NCBI RefSeq assembly: GCF_014191425.1
Contig: NZ_JACHWP010000001.1
Location: forward strand, 248,001 to 312,000
DNA length: 64,000 nucleotides
Source: Helcobacillus massiliensis
GTDB taxonomy: Bacteria; Actinomycetota; Actinomycetes; Actinomycetales; Dermabacteraceae
Direction of reading: 5' to 3'
A program made the position numbers and the translations under genes. The first letter of the stretch is position 1, and the number at the start of each line of letters is the position of its first letter. Shown here piece after piece: positions 28,536 through 37,939 of the stretch. The notes under the pieces are model-generated. The model was not told the DNA's origin and did not search any database. It saw only the letters and a program-made list of their open reading frames with translations.

Positions 28536-29743
28536 TGATCGACCTCGTCCTCCTCGCCTCCGGCGCGGACGAACTGCGCATCGTCCATGCCTTCGCCACC
28601 GAACTGCCCGACCGGGTGCGGGTCGTGCGCCGCTGCGCGGAACTCACCGAAGCCCTCGCCGCTGTCAGCGCCGGGGTGGCCGACGCGGTCCTCGTGGACT
28701 GCGACGTCGACGGCCTTGACCGCTCCAGCGTCGCGCAGCTGATGGCCGGCGGCACCGCCGTGATCGGTCTCGACGGAGGGACGCGGCGCGCCCCTGCGGA
28801 CCTCGGCATCACCTGGGGGATCGACCCTGCCGCCGATGTCGAGCAGATGTACTCCACGATCCTCGAGGCCGTCGCCGGCGCCGATGACGCGGACGCATGG
28901 ACCACGGACGAACCTGTGGATGAGCCGCGCGGACGCATCATCACGGTCTGGGGGCCCGCCGGGGCACCGGGACGCTCCACCATCGCCGCGAACATCGCCG
29001 GGGAGCTCGCCCGTGCCGGACGACGCACCATTCTGGTGGACGCCGACACTGACGCCCCCTGCCAGTCCCAGCTGCTGGGGGTGGTCGACGAGGTGCCCGG
29101 GCTCGTCACCGCAGCACGGCTCGCCACCTCGTCCCAGTTGACGGCCGACGCGCTGCACCGCATCGTGCCGGAGATCGAACCGAACCTGCGCCTGCTGTCC
29201 GGCATCGGTGTGCCGAGCCGGTGGGCGGAGGTGGAGCCGTCGGCGCTGACCGCGGTGCTGGCGGCGCTGGCGCGCGAGGCCGACGCCGTCGTGGTCGACA
29301 TCGCCGCCGGCCTGGAAGACGACGACGCCCTGGCCGACTCGCTCATCTCCTGCCGCGACGGAGCCGCCATTTCGGCGCTCGCGGAGGCCGACGAAGTGAT
29401 CGGAGTGTGCGCCGCTGACCCCGTGTCCATCACCCGGTTCGTCCGCGAAGTCGGGCCGCTGCAGGCGATCACCTCGGCTCCCGTGCATGTCATCATCAAC
29501 GGCACCGACCGCGCCGCCCCCGAGTCGCAGCTGCAGGCGGCGATTGCGCAGCGGTTCACCCCCGCCGGCATCACCACTGTCCCGAGGGACCCGCTGGTCA
29601 TGAGGCGCGCACTGTGGGACGGTGCTCTGCTGGCCGAGGCCGCGCCGCGCTCAGCCGTCCGGCGGGCTCTGCAGCGGGCCGCCGAGGCGGCAGTGGAGCG
29701 CATCGATCAGCACTGGAGGCAGGCCGCCGCGGTTCCCGCGTAG
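28535..29743 (+). CDS. CpaE/TadZ-like ATPase
   Basis: 402 residues. Residues 1-130 form a receiver-like domain without the full acidic pocket, as in TadZ. A MinD/ParA ATPase follows with deviant Walker A WGPAGAPGRST, switch-like VLVDADTDAPCQSQLLG and VVVDIAAGLED. TadZ localises the Tad pilus machine. Start overlaps the upstream gene. The Tad genes break off here and resume with CpaF at 35850. Confidence 0.85.
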   Translation: MIDLVLLASGADELRIVHAFATELPDRVRVVRRCAELTEALAAVSAGVADAVLVDCDVDGLDRSSVAQLMAGGTAVIGLDGGTRRAPADLGITWGIDPAADVEQMYSTILEAVAGADDADAWTTDEPVDEPRGRIITVWGPAGAPGRSTIAANIAGELARAGRRTILVDADTDAPCQSQLLGVVDEVPGLVTAARLATSSQLTADALHRIVPEIEPNLRLLSGIGVPSRWAEVEPSALTAVLAALAREADAVVVDIAAGLEDDDALADSLISCRDGAAISALAEADEVIGVCAADPVSITRFVREVGPLQAITSAPVHVIINGTDRAAPESQLQAAIAQRFTPAGITTVPRDPLVMRRALWDGALLAEAAPRSAVRRALQRAAEAAVERIDQHWRQAAAVPA

Positions 29744-29769
29744 AATCGTGGCGTCGTCAACAGGAGGTC
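29741..29769 (+). promoter_or_regulatory. -10 box and ribosome site of the DUF6912 gene
   Basis: TAGAAT (29741-29746) contains the stop codon of the preceding gene and is a good -10 box. AGGAGG at about 29763-29768 is a full Shine-Dalgarno site before the GTG at 29772. Confidence 0.5.
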
Positions 29770-29771
29770 CC

Positions 29772-30203
29772 GTGCGCATCTTCGTTCCGCTTTCCGCCGC
29801 CCCCGACTCCGCACCCGTGATCGCCGCCGGCACGCTCGTGTGGGGCGTGGACCCCAGCATCGCGAAGGACGTCACCGCTGACGAGGCGGAGCAGCTCGAT
29901 CTCGATGCCGTCCAGGAGGCCGTCCTCGTCACCGCGCACGGCGCCACCGGCGCCGCCGCGCACACACGCGTGGTCATCGCCGCCGTGGATGTGCCCGATG
30001 ACGCCGCACCCGCCGAGGCGGGGGACAACGGAGACCATGCCCGGCGGCTCACCGCCGACGAGCCGGTCCGCATCCGTGCCCTGCACGTCAGCGAACTCAC
30101 CGCGGCGGAGGCCCTCGCCGACGAGTTCGCCCCGGACGTGCTCTGGTTCGACCCCTCGGAGACGGCGGAGGCGTTCGCCTACGCCAGCGGCGCGGGCGAC
30201 TGA
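29772..30203 (+). CDS. DUF6912-like conserved actinobacterial protein
   Basis: 143 residues, starting MRIFVPLSAAPDSAPVIAAGTLVWGVDP. An alpha/beta protein with acidic composition and segments HTRVVIAAVDVP and IRALHVSELTAAEALADEF. This resembles the small DUF6912 group of actinobacteria; the family name is a tentative assignment. No catalytic motif is seen. It has its own promoter inside the end of the CpaE-like gene. Confidence 0.65.
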   Translation: MRIFVPLSAAPDSAPVIAAGTLVWGVDPSIAKDVTADEAEQLDLDAVQEAVLVTAHGATGAAAHTRVVIAAVDVPDDAAPAEAGDNGDHARRLTADEPVRIRALHVSELTAAEALADEFAPDVLWFDPSETAEAFAYASGAGD

Positions 30204-30315
30204 CGCCACCTGACCGAGACCGCCCGGCCGGCGACGGCCCGGCAGACGGTGGCCCGGTGGAGGCATCCGGTCGGCGCAGCGCCGGTCGTCCGATCACTCC
30301 ACGGGCTGGGCCCGG

Positions 30316-30822
30316 TCAGTCCTCCCGCTCCGCGAAGTAGCGCTGCGCCGCGCGCTGCTCCACGCCGAACACCTGCGCCACGTACGGCTCCGCCGCCTTT
30401 TCGATCCGCTTGCCGACCAGCGGCACCTGCGCGCTCAGCTCTCCGGTCACCGTCAGCACCGAGCCTCCGGCCGACGGCTCCAGACGGTAGTGGGCGCTGA
30501 CGACCGCAGGCGTGCCCTTCACCGTGATCTCGGCACGGCCCTCACGCCGGCCGTCCGCACCGGCGGCCTCCCAGGTCTGCGCCTCGTGAACGGTGACGGA
30601 GGAGCCGATCACCGACTGCACCATCTGCGGGGCGCGATCGGTGGGCATCGCAAACTCGGTCGTCGTGGTGAAGCCGGCCTCCGGGGTGCCGTTGACGTAC
30701 GCGGTCGCCCAGTCAGCGGTCAGTTCCTGCTTCCGGATCTCGGCGTACTGGGGGTCGGCGTACATCGCGGCGACGGCCTCCGGCGATTGGGAGAACTCGA
30801 TGGTCTCATTGAACGGCAGCAT
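30316..30822 (-). CDS. DUF2505 (SRPBCC-like) domain protein
   Basis: 168 residues. The START/Bet v1-like helix-grip pattern starts MLPFNETIEFSQSPEAVAAMYADPQY, has a central beta sheet (SVTVHEAQTWE, AEITVKGTPAVVSAHYRLEP, SVLTVTGELSAQVPLVG) and a long C-terminal helix (RIEKAAEPYVAQVFGVEQRAAQRYF). This is the DUF2505 pattern of actinobacteria. It probably binds a hydrophobic ligand. Function unknown. Convergent with the upstream gene. Confidence 0.8.
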   Translation of the reverse strand: MLPFNETIEFSQSPEAVAAMYADPQYAEIRKQELTADWATAYVNGTPEAGFTTTTEFAMPTDRAPQMVQSVIGSSVTVHEAQTWEAAGADGRREGRAEITVKGTPAVVSAHYRLEPSAGGSVLTVTGELSAQVPLVGKRIEKAAEPYVAQVFGVEQRAAQRYFAERED

Positions 30823-31021
30823 GGGGAACCTCCGGGTCGTGTCGGGCCGCCCCGGCCACGTGCCGCAGCGGGGCGGCAGTCAGGCGGGGAGCGGTGTTCG
30901 GCTGGAGCCTACCGGTCTGCGCAGGCCGAGCGCTGGGAGCCGTGACCCCGTCGGCCCTGAACTCAGCCGGCCCTGATCTCAGCCGGCCCGGTGCCGCGCC
31001 CGGCCCCGGAGGTGCGGGCGG

Positions 31022-31036
31022 TAGGCTCAGACCATG
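31022..31036 (+). promoter_or_regulatory. Leaderless promoter of pdtaS
   Basis: TAGGCT (31022-31027) is 6 nt upstream of the ATG at 31034, with no ribosome site between. Confidence 0.5.
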
Positions 31037-32542
31037 CCCACAGCACTGTCGAAGTTCTTCAACGCCGATTCCGAATCCGAGCAGACGGGCGCGCAGTGGC
31101 TGCAGCTCGTGCTGGGGGACTGGCAGGTGGTCGCCGACCTCATGGGCGCTGACCTCGTCCTGTGGATCCGCCGCGACATCGGCGGGAAGGACACCATGGT
31201 GGCCGTGGGTCACACGCGGCCCGGCAACGGCACCACCGTGTACTACGACGACCCCGTCGGCAACCGCTACGCCCCTGCGGACTGGCCCCAGATGGCCGAC
31301 GCGTTCGAGAGCTCCACGGTCTCCACCCAGGAGTGGACCGTGGAGCGGGACGAGCGCACCGCATCGGTGATGTTCGCCCCCGTCTGCACCGGCGGAGAGA
31401 TCATCGCCCTGCTGTCCGTTGAGTCCTTCACCTCGTTCCAGACGGGCCACCTGGGCACCACCGAAGCGGAGATGCGACGACTCGGCATGCGCCTGCTGGT
31501 GATGCTGAGTGAGGGGTCCTTCCCGATCCTCGGCGCTCCGGTGCCGCCTCGCCGCGGCGCGCCGCGCGTGCAGGACGGCCTGGTGTCCCTCGACGCCTCT
31601 GGACGGGTGCTGTGGTGCTCCCCGAACGCGCTGTCCGCATTCCACCGCTTCGGCATCGACGGTGACCTGACGGGGGAGTCCCTCGCCGAACACGCCACCG
31701 ACATGCTGCGTTCCCGCGCTGCCGTGGACGAATCGCTGCCCCTCGTGCTGATGGGCCGAGCAGCCTGGCGCGCCGATATGCAGGGCCGCGGCAGCACGCT
31801 CTCGCTGCGCGCCGTCCCGCTGAAGCAGGGCGACACGCGCATCGGGGCGATCCTCCTGGTGCGCGATGTGACCGAGCTGCGCCGCCGCGAACGCGAACTG
31901 ATGACCCGCGATGCCACGATCCGCGAGGTGCACCACCGCGTGAAGAACAACCTGCAGACTGTGGCCGCGCTGCTGCGGCTGCAGTCGCGTCGCATGAAGT
32001 CGGAGGAGGCGAAGGAGGCGCTGCTGGAGGCGATGCGCCGCGTCTCCACGATCGCGCTGGTGCACGAGTCGCTGCTGCAGGGCAGTGAGGAGACCGTGTT
32101 CTTCGACGACATCATCGACCGATGCCTGCGCCTTGCGGTGGACGCCGCGGCGGCAACAGTCTCAGCGCCCAGTGCGGACGGCGGTGCTCACGGTCCCGCC
32201 ACTGTGCGCACGGAGCGCCGCGGCAAGGTCGGGGTGATCCGCGCGGAGGAGGCGACGCCGCTGGCCCTGGTGGTGACGGAACTGGCGATGAACGCGGTGG
32301 AGCACGGTCTCGCCCGCTCCGGCGGCACCCTGGAGGTCGTGGTGGAGCGCACCGGTTCCCACCTGAAGATCCATGTGGACGATGACGGCGCGGGGATGGC
32401 CGGCAAGCCAGATGGTCTCGGCACCACCATCGCCCAGAACCTCGTGGAGGGGGAGCTGGGCGGGGTGCTGTCCTGGCAGAACCGTCCGGATGCGGGCACC
32501 CGCGCCACCATCGAGGTGTACCTGGATCCCGTGATCGTCTGA
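31034..32542 (+). CDS. pdtaS: Cytoplasmic sensor histidine kinase PdtaS
   Basis: 502 residues without membrane helices. N-terminal GAF domain (about 1-160), PAS domain (about 175-290, LVSLDASGRVLWCSPNALSAF), then HisKA_2 with the phospho-acceptor in REVHHRVKNNLQTVAALLRLQSRR and an ATPase domain (ELAMNAVEHGLARSGG, DDDGAGMAGKPDGLGTTIAQNLV). PdtaS phosphorylates the RNA-binding antiterminator PdtaR. PdtaR is not in the window. whiB1 lies next to it as in mycobacteria. Confidence 0.93.
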   Translation: MPTALSKFFNADSESEQTGAQWLQLVLGDWQVVADLMGADLVLWIRRDIGGKDTMVAVGHTRPGNGTTVYYDDPVGNRYAPADWPQMADAFESSTVSTQEWTVERDERTASVMFAPVCTGGEIIALLSVESFTSFQTGHLGTTEAEMRRLGMRLLVMLSEGSFPILGAPVPPRRGAPRVQDGLVSLDASGRVLWCSPNALSAFHRFGIDGDLTGESLAEHATDMLRSRAAVDESLPLVLMGRAAWRADMQGRGSTLSLRAVPLKQGDTRIGAILLVRDVTELRRRERELMTRDATIREVHHRVKNNLQTVAALLRLQSRRMKSEEAKEALLEAMRRVSTIALVHESLLQGSEETVFFDDIIDRCLRLAVDAAAATVSAPSADGGAHGPATVRTERRGKVGVIRAEEATPLALVVTELAMNAVEHGLARSGGTLEVVVERTGSHLKIHVDDDGAGMAGKPDGLGTTIAQNLVEGELGGVLSWQNRPDAGTRATIEVYLDPVIV

Positions 32543-32601
32543 TCTGCTGCTTCTGTGACCGTGTGATCGCCTGCTGCGGTGACGGTCTGACCCCGGACGC
32601 A

Positions 32602-32639
32602 GAGAAGCCCGCTGATCGTGCTGATCAGCGGGCTCCTCT
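32602..32639. terminator. Bidirectional terminator between pdtaS and whiB1
   Basis: 12-bp perfect stem AGCCCGCTGATC / GATCAGCGGGCT (32606-32617, 32623-32634) with a 5-nt loop, extended by AGAG/CTCT after one mismatch. It lies between two convergent genes. Confidence 0.75.
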
Positions 32640-32665
32640 GCAGGCGGCGGGCCGCCTGGTGGATG

Positions 32666-32914
32666 TCAGCTCGCGCGACGGGCGCGTGCGTTGCGGCGCT
32701 TGAGGGAGCGGCGCTCGTCCTCCGACAGGCCGCCCCAGACGCCGGCGTCCTGGCCGGTCTCCAGAGCGAACTTGAGGCAGACGTTCATGACCTCGCAGCG
32801 CTGGCAGACGGCTTTCGCCTCCTGGATCTGGGTGATCGCCGGCCCCGTGTTTCCAATGGGGAAGAACAGTTCCGGATCCTCGGTGAGGCATGCCGCGCGG
32901 TGGCGCCAGTCCAT
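32666..32914 (-). CDS. whiB1: WhiB-family regulator WhiB1
   Basis: 82 residues from the ATG at 32914 (MDWRH, the usual WhiB1 start); a GTG two codons upstream at 32920 is the alternative. Cysteines C9, C37, C40 and C46 form the nitric-oxide-sensitive [4Fe-4S] site. GVWGGLSEDERRSLKRRNARARR is the glycine turn and DNA-binding tail. WhiB1 binds the sigma-70 region 4 and is essential in mycobacteria. Adjacent to pdtaS as in relatives. Confidence 0.95.
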   Translation of the reverse strand: MDWRHRAACLTEDPELFFPIGNTGPAITQIQEAKAVCQRCEVMNVCLKFALETGQDAGVWGGLSEDERRSLKRRNARARRAS

Positions 32915-33229
32915 CGTCACTCTCTCTTTCTCAGACCGCAGGAGAAGCGCCGGGCGGCGGCTCCCTGCGGCATTCTTTGCCGAGCAGGCTTACTGGTTCG
33001 CATCGGTTCCGCTGGCGGCGGGGCTCCGAGGGAGCATCCCGCTGCCGGTTCCTCCGCAGTGACGCGGTGAAACAGGCGGATGTGCATCAATTGTTCCCCG
33101 TCCCGGCGCCGCTCACAAGGGTCTATGTCGCGAAGGTGCCGTAATGCTTCCCACACCGCCTCGTCCGCGGTTGGGCACCTCGGCCCGGTGGGCTCCGAGG
33201 CCGACGGGACCGGCGATACAGTTGGCCCT
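32915..33229. other. Intergenic region between whiB1 and a small membrane protein gene
   Basis: 315 nt with no supported gene. It holds the whiB1 leader with a purine-rich ribosome site (AGAAAGAGAGAG on the minus strand), a possible leftward -10 (TAAGCCT), one copy of the over-represented 10-mer at 33199-33208, and at its right end TACAGT (33217-33222), a -10 box 7 nt before the ATG at 33230. Confidence 0.5.
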
Positions 33230-33688
33230 ATGACCGCTTCTGATCGCTCCCGCACCCGCGCGTCCGCGTCCCGTTCTCCTGTCGACAGCGAGGGGCAGGG
33301 CCTCGAGGGGCGGCCGGAGCGCCTCCGGGTGGTCGGTGCGTCACTGCTGGTGCTGGAGGCGGTCCTGCTGCTGGGCACCGCCGTGTTCGCGGTCTTGAAC
33401 CTCCGCACAGAGGCCGACGGGATCCCCACCGTGGCGTTCGGTCTGGCGGTGGTGCTGACGGTCTTCGCGGCACTGCTGGTCCTGGCGGCGGTGTCGCTGC
33501 TGCGCCGCGGCCGGTACGGCGTGTCCTACGGCATCACCTGGCAGCTGTTCCAGGCGCTGATCGGTGCGTCCATGTTCAAGGCGGCGATGCTGGCGCCCGC
33601 CGTGGTGGTCACGGTCCTGGCGGTCGCCGTGTTCATAATCCTGCTGAAGCCGCAGTGCCGTCCGGACCGCCAGGGCCTGGACGGCTGA
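33230..33688 (+). CDS. Small integral membrane protein
   Basis: 152 residues, probably leaderless (TACAGT 7 nt before the ATG). After a Ser/Arg-rich cytoplasmic tail there are four predicted helices: VVGASLLVLEAVLLLGTAVFAVL, VAFGLAVVLTVFAALLVLAAVSLL, ITWQLFQALIGASMFKAAML and APAVVVTVLAVAVFIILL, ending KPQCRPDR. Similar four-helix proteins are widespread in actinobacteria next to various genes. Function unknown. Confidence 0.7.
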   Translation: MTASDRSRTRASASRSPVDSEGQGLEGRPERLRVVGASLLVLEAVLLLGTAVFAVLNLRTEADGIPTVAFGLAVVLTVFAALLVLAAVSLLRRGRYGVSYGITWQLFQALIGASMFKAAMLAPAVVVTVLAVAVFIILLKPQCRPDRQGLDG

Positions 33689-33763
33689 GAGCTCACCGGC
33701 AGCCAGGCGGGTGAGGGCTCCGTCGCCCCCCTTCGGCTGAGGCTCTGGGCTCGTGCTGGGGGC

Positions 33764-34501
33764 TCACACGGGATCCATCAGGTGCGGGCCCTGCGCCTGC
33801 ACATTCCCCACCGCCGGGTCCACCGCGTACACCTCGAGGTCGCCGTTGGGCACGCGCGGCGCCTGCGTGTTGATCCAGTCATGGGCTTCGCGCCCGGTTT
33901 CGAAGGAGTCCTGCTTCAGCCATTCCTTCGCACCGTCGCGGGTGAGGATGACGGGGATCCGCGAGTGGATCTGGGCCATGGAGCCCTCTGCTTCGGCAGT
34001 GATGATGGTGGCGGTCAGCAGCCATTCGCCGTCGTCGTAGGCGGCAGGGCCCTCGTTCTTCCCTTCGCCCTTCCACCAGGCGACGAGGCCGGCCATCAGC
34101 ATCGGCCGGTGATCGGCGCGGCGGATCATGTTCGCCTGTTTGCGCTTCTGCCCCTCCACGGGCGTCCACTCGTAGTACCCGCTGACGGGAATGATCGCCC
34201 GCCGCGACTTCAGACTGCCGCGGAACGAGGGCTTGTCGGCGAGGGATTCGGCGCGCGCGTTGAACGTCTTGGACGAGAACGCTTCGTCCTTCGCAAACGG
34301 CGGCAGCAGGCCCCAGCGTGCAATGCGCAGGGCCCGCACCAGTTCGCCGGTGTCGCGGTCGACGGATTCGGTGACGATGTGGATCGGCGCCGTGGGCGGG
34401 ATGTTGAACCGGGAGGTGAGGGCCCCGTCGGTCAGGTCCACTGCATCGAGGTCATCGACGAGGGCGTCGATCTCCTGATGGAAGGCGAAGCGTCCGCACA
34501 C
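33764..34501 (-). CDS. SOS response-associated peptidase, HMCES/YedK family
   Basis: 245 residues. GTG start gives MCGRF; Cys2 becomes the N-terminal nucleophile that crosslinks to abasic sites in single-stranded DNA. Other family blocks: SRFNIPPTAPIHIV, RWGLLPPFAKDE, TFNARAESLADKPSFRGSLKSRRAIIPVSGYYEW and SMAQIHSRIPVIL with the active-site His. Length is normal. The BrkB-like gene lies 13 nt upstream on the same strand, so they may be co-transcribed. Confidence 0.95.
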   Translation of the reverse strand: MCGRFAFHQEIDALVDDLDAVDLTDGALTSRFNIPPTAPIHIVTESVDRDTGELVRALRIARWGLLPPFAKDEAFSSKTFNARAESLADKPSFRGSLKSRRAIIPVSGYYEWTPVEGQKRKQANMIRRADHRPMLMAGLVAWWKGEGKNEGPAAYDDGEWLLTATIITAEAEGSMAQIHSRIPVILTRDGAKEWLKQDSFETGREAHDWINTQAPRVPNGDLEVYAVDPAVGNVQAQGPHLMDPV

Positions 34502-34514
34502 GGCGCCGGTCTCC

Positions 34515-35651
34515 TCAGTTCTCCGGTTCGGCGGCGGTGGAGCCCTCGGTCACCTGGTGACCGGGGAAGCGACCGCCCTTGCTGGTCTCCGGGGCGTTGC
34601 GCATGTTCTCCAGGCGCAGGTCGCGGGCTTCGTCCACGAGCTTCTCGTGCTTCTTGTCCGCCTTGGTCGGGGTGTCCTCGCCGCGCTTCTCCAGCGGGAA
34701 GTCGTCCTCAGCGGCGTGACCGGCAGCGAGCTCCTTCGCGCGCTCGTACTCCGCATCGAACACGGCGCCGAGGATCAGCACAATGTTGATCACCCAGAGC
34801 GCGAACAGCACAGCCATGACACCACCGATGGCGCCGTAGCTGGAGTAGCTGCCGGCGGTGGCCATGTAGATGGACAGGGCGACCACGGCCAGGGCGATGC
34901 CGATGATGGCGAAGATGCCGCCGGGGGAGACGGGGCGGTAGGGGCGCTTCAGGTTCGGAGCGGCCCAGTACAGCAGCGACACGATGGCGAACAGCAGCAC
35001 CAGGATGACCGGCCACTTCACCCACGCCCAGATCGGCATGAAGGTGCCGGACAGGAAGGTGAAGGTGTCGGTCATGCCGATCGCCTTGAAGATCGGTCCG
35101 AGGAGGGAGTCGATCAGGCCCTGGCTGAGCAGCAGGGAGGCGAGCGCGACCAGGGCGCCGACCACGACGACCACGGTGACGAGGTACATGGACCCGGCGA
35201 GCTTCACGAAGCCGCGGGTCTCCTCCACGTTGTAGATGTCGTTGGAGACGCGTGAGAACGCCTTGACGAACGCCGAGGCGGACCAGAGCGCGATCAGGAT
35301 GCCGAGGATCAGAGCGACCGTGCCTCCGGAGCTGGAGGACATCAGGCTGTCGAGAGTGGAGTCGATCGCCGGCCCCACCTCCGTGCCGGAGCCCACACCG
35401 GAGGTCATGATCATGTCCTTGATGGCCTTGGCGACCTCCTCCTTGTAGCCCTTGAGCAGGAGAGCGGTCAGCGAGAACACGGCCACGAGCGCCGGCGCGA
35501 TGGCGAGGACCGTGTAGTAGGTGAGGGAAGCGGCGAGGTCGGTGCTGCCGGTTCGGGTGAATTCGGGAAGAGTGCGCTTGGCTGCGTACTTCCATTCGGA
35601 CGAGGACAGGCGGACCTTCTTCCCGTCCTCAGCGGCGGAGTTCTTGGCCAT
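34515..35651 (-). CDS. YihY/BrkB family membrane protein
   Basis: 378 residues from ATG 35651 with a GGAGG site; the longer reading frame lacks one. Six membrane helices, with AASLTYYTVLAIAPALVAVF, ALWSASAFVKAFSRVSNDIYNVEETRGF, WAAPNLKRPYRPVSPGGIFAII and SYSSYGAIGGVMAVLFALWVINIVLILGAVFDAEYERA as family hallmarks. The C-terminal tail of about 70 residues is highly charged. Often called ribonuclease BN by mistake; real function is uncertain, possibly transport. Confidence 0.9.
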   Translation of the reverse strand: MAKNSAAEDGKKVRLSSSEWKYAAKRTLPEFTRTGSTDLAASLTYYTVLAIAPALVAVFSLTALLLKGYKEEVAKAIKDMIMTSGVGSGTEVGPAIDSTLDSLMSSSSGGTVALILGILIALWSASAFVKAFSRVSNDIYNVEETRGFVKLAGSMYLVTVVVVVGALVALASLLLSQGLIDSLLGPIFKAIGMTDTFTFLSGTFMPIWAWVKWPVILVLLFAIVSLLYWAAPNLKRPYRPVSPGGIFAIIGIALAVVALSIYMATAGSYSSYGAIGGVMAVLFALWVINIVLILGAVFDAEYERAKELAAGHAAEDDFPLEKRGEDTPTKADKKHEKLVDEARDLRLENMRNAPETSKGGRFPGHQVTEGSTAAEPEN

Positions 35652-35849
35652 GGGGGATGCCTCCATTGTGGTGTCGATCCAGATCATCGTAGCGATTCGG
35701 AGCCCGTCGGCCCTGGAGCGCGGGCGGCCTGTCGTGATCATTCCGTGATCTTCATGCCCGAAACGTTATCCACAAGAAGTCCGAATCCTGCCCGATCCTT
35801 CGCGCAGTCTGGTTATGTGGATCACAGTCGATTCAACGAGGAGTGGCCT

Positions 35850-37067
35850 GTGGACGCCGTTGCCATCATCGAAGCGGAATCACGCGACAGCATCCGCATG
35901 CGGGGGATCGAGACCGGATCGGACGCCCTCGAAGCCCTGATCCGCGAAGTGTTCGCGGACTACGAAGCCCGCGCAGCCCGCGGGGAAGTGCCGACCGTGC
36001 GCGATCCCGAATCGGTCGTCTCCGATGTCGCGGCCCGCATCGGCGGCTTCGGCCCCCTCCAGCCGTTCCTCGACGACCCCACCGTCGAAGAGATCTGGAT
36101 CAACTCCCCAACGGAGGTGTTCGTCAGCCGCCTCGGCGTCGCCGAACTGACCCCGTTGGTGCTGTCCGACTCCCAGGTCCGCGGCCTGGTGGAGCGCATG
36201 CTCGCCTCCTCAGGTCGCCGCATCGACCTCTCCACCCCGTTCGTGGACGCCCTCCTGCCGGACGGATCCCGCCTCCATGCCGTCATCCCGCACGTCACCC
36301 GGCAGCACATCAGCGTCAACATCCGAAAGTTCATCGCCCGTGCGCACAGCCTCAGCGATCTCGTTCAGCTCGGCACTCTCACGGACCAGGCGGCCCGGTT
36401 CCTCGACGCCGCTGTCAAAGCCGGCCTGAACATCCTCGTCTCCGGCAGCACCAGCGCAGGCAAGACCACCACGTTGAACTGTCTGGGAGCAGCCGTCCGT
36501 CCCCGCGAGCGCGTCATCACCATCGAAGAGGTCTTCGAGCTCGACATCCGGGTGCGCGATGTGGTGGCGATGCAGACCCGTCAGGCGAGCCTGGAGGGCA
36601 CGGGCGAGATCAGCATGCGCCGCCTTGTGAAGGAGACCCTGCGGATGAGGCCGGACCGCATCATCGTCGGCGAAGTGCGCGAAGCGGAATCGCTGGACAT
36701 GCTCATCGCCCTCAACTCCGGCCTGCCCGGCATGGCCAGCATCCACGCCAACTCGGCTCGCGACGCGATCGGAAAGCTCTGCACGCTGCCTCTGCTGGCT
36801 GGGGAGAACGTTGCGGGCGGCTTCGTGATCCCCACCGTTGCATCCGCCATCGACCTGGTGGTTCACCAGGACCTGATGCCCGACGGGCGCCGCCGCATCC
36901 GTGAGATCGCGGCCGTGCCGGGACGCGTGGAGGAGGGCGTAGTGGAGATCGAGAAGATCTTCGAGACCCGCGATGGTCGGCTGATCCGGGCCGACGGGTT
37001 CCCGCCTCACCGGGACCGCTTCGCACGAGCGGGGCAAGACCTCGGCGAACTGCTGGGGGCCGCCTGA
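35850..37067 (+). CDS. CpaF/TadA family secretion ATPase
   Basis: 405 residues. GTG at 35850 with AGGAG 7 nt upstream is favoured over an ATG at 35745 without one. N-terminal domain VVSDVAARIGGFGPLQPFLDDPTVEEIWIN, Walker A GSTSAGKTTTLN, Asp box ITIEEVFELDI, RMRPDRIIVGEVREAE (Walker B) and SIHANSARDAIGKL (His box). It powers Flp pilus assembly. TadB begins in its stop codon (TGATGG). First gene of the second Tad segment. Confidence 0.94.
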   Translation: MDAVAIIEAESRDSIRMRGIETGSDALEALIREVFADYEARAARGEVPTVRDPESVVSDVAARIGGFGPLQPFLDDPTVEEIWINSPTEVFVSRLGVAELTPLVLSDSQVRGLVERMLASSGRRIDLSTPFVDALLPDGSRLHAVIPHVTRQHISVNIRKFIARAHSLSDLVQLGTLTDQAARFLDAAVKAGLNILVSGSTSAGKTTTLNCLGAAVRPRERVITIEEVFELDIRVRDVVAMQTRQASLEGTGEISMRRLVKETLRMRPDRIIVGEVREAESLDMLIALNSGLPGMASIHANSARDAIGKLCTLPLLAGENVAGGFVIPTVASAIDLVVHQDLMPDGRRRIREIAAVPGRVEEGVVEIEKIFETRDGRLIRADGFPPHRDRFARAGQDLGELLGAA

Positions 37068-37939
37068 TGGCAGTGAAGGGAATCATCCTCGGAGCAGTGC
37101 TCGGCATGGGGGCGCTGCTGATCTTCATGTCCGCATGGGAGGACGAGCGCAGCCCCAAGCGGCGCGCCCGCAGCCGCGCGGCGCAGCGCCTCAGCGACGA
37201 CCTGACGCGGATCGGCCTGCTGCGAGTGGAGCCGATCCACCTCGCGGCGGTGTCGGTCCTGCTCGCCGGCCTCGTCTTCCTCATCGCTCTCGGAGCGACC
37301 ACTGCCATGGTGCCGAGCATCGCCGCTGGCGCGCTCGCCCTCACCGCACCCATCGCGATCGTGCGGATGCTGGCGCAGAAGCGGCGGGACTCCTTGAAGG
37401 ACGTGTGGCCGGATCTGATCGAGCACGTGAACTCCGCTGTCCGGGCGGGAATGTCGCTGCCGGAGGCGCTGGCACAGCTCGCCGAGCACGGCCCGGAGCC
37501 GTTGCGCGACAGCTTCTCCGACTTCGCCCGCGACTATCAGGCGACTGGTGACTTCGGGCACTGCCTGGACCGGTTGAAGATGCGCCTCGCCGACCCCGTC
37601 GGTGACCGCATTGTGGAGGCCCTGCGGATCACGCGGGATGTGGGCGGCACGGACCTCGGCGCGCTGCTGCGCACACTCGCCCAGTTCCTCCGTGATGACG
37701 CCCGAGTCCGCTCCGAACTCGAAGCCCGACAGAGTTGGACCGTGAACGGTGCTCGGCTCGCTCTCGTGGCGCCGTGGGCGGTCCTCGCCATGATGGTGAT
37801 GCGCCCCGAAGCCGCCGAGGCGTACGACACTCCGGCCGGGGCGGCACTGATCGCCGGGGGAGCGGTGGTCAGCATTGCTGCCTATCGCCTGATGGTCCGC
37901 ATCGGACGCCTCCCGCACGACCAGAGGACGCTCGCATGA
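37067..37939 (+). CDS. TadB-like inner-membrane protein of the Tad machine
   Basis: 290 residues. Membrane helices at the N-terminus and the C-terminus enclose a type II secretion F domain (DVWPDLIEHVNSAVRAGMSLPEALAQLAEHGPEPLRDSF, DRIVEALRITRDVGGTDLGALLRTLAQFLRDD). It forms the platform with TadC. Overlaps CpaF and TadC by 1 and 4 nt. Confidence 0.9.
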   Translation: MAVKGIILGAVLGMGALLIFMSAWEDERSPKRRARSRAAQRLSDDLTRIGLLRVEPIHLAAVSVLLAGLVFLIALGATTAMVPSIAAGALALTAPIAIVRMLAQKRRDSLKDVWPDLIEHVNSAVRAGMSLPEALAQLAEHGPEPLRDSFSDFARDYQATGDFGHCLDRLKMRLADPVGDRIVEALRITRDVGGTDLGALLRTLAQFLRDDARVRSELEARQSWTVNGARLALVAPWAVLAMMVMRPEAAEAYDTPAGAALIAGGAVVSIAAYRLMVRIGRLPHDQRTLA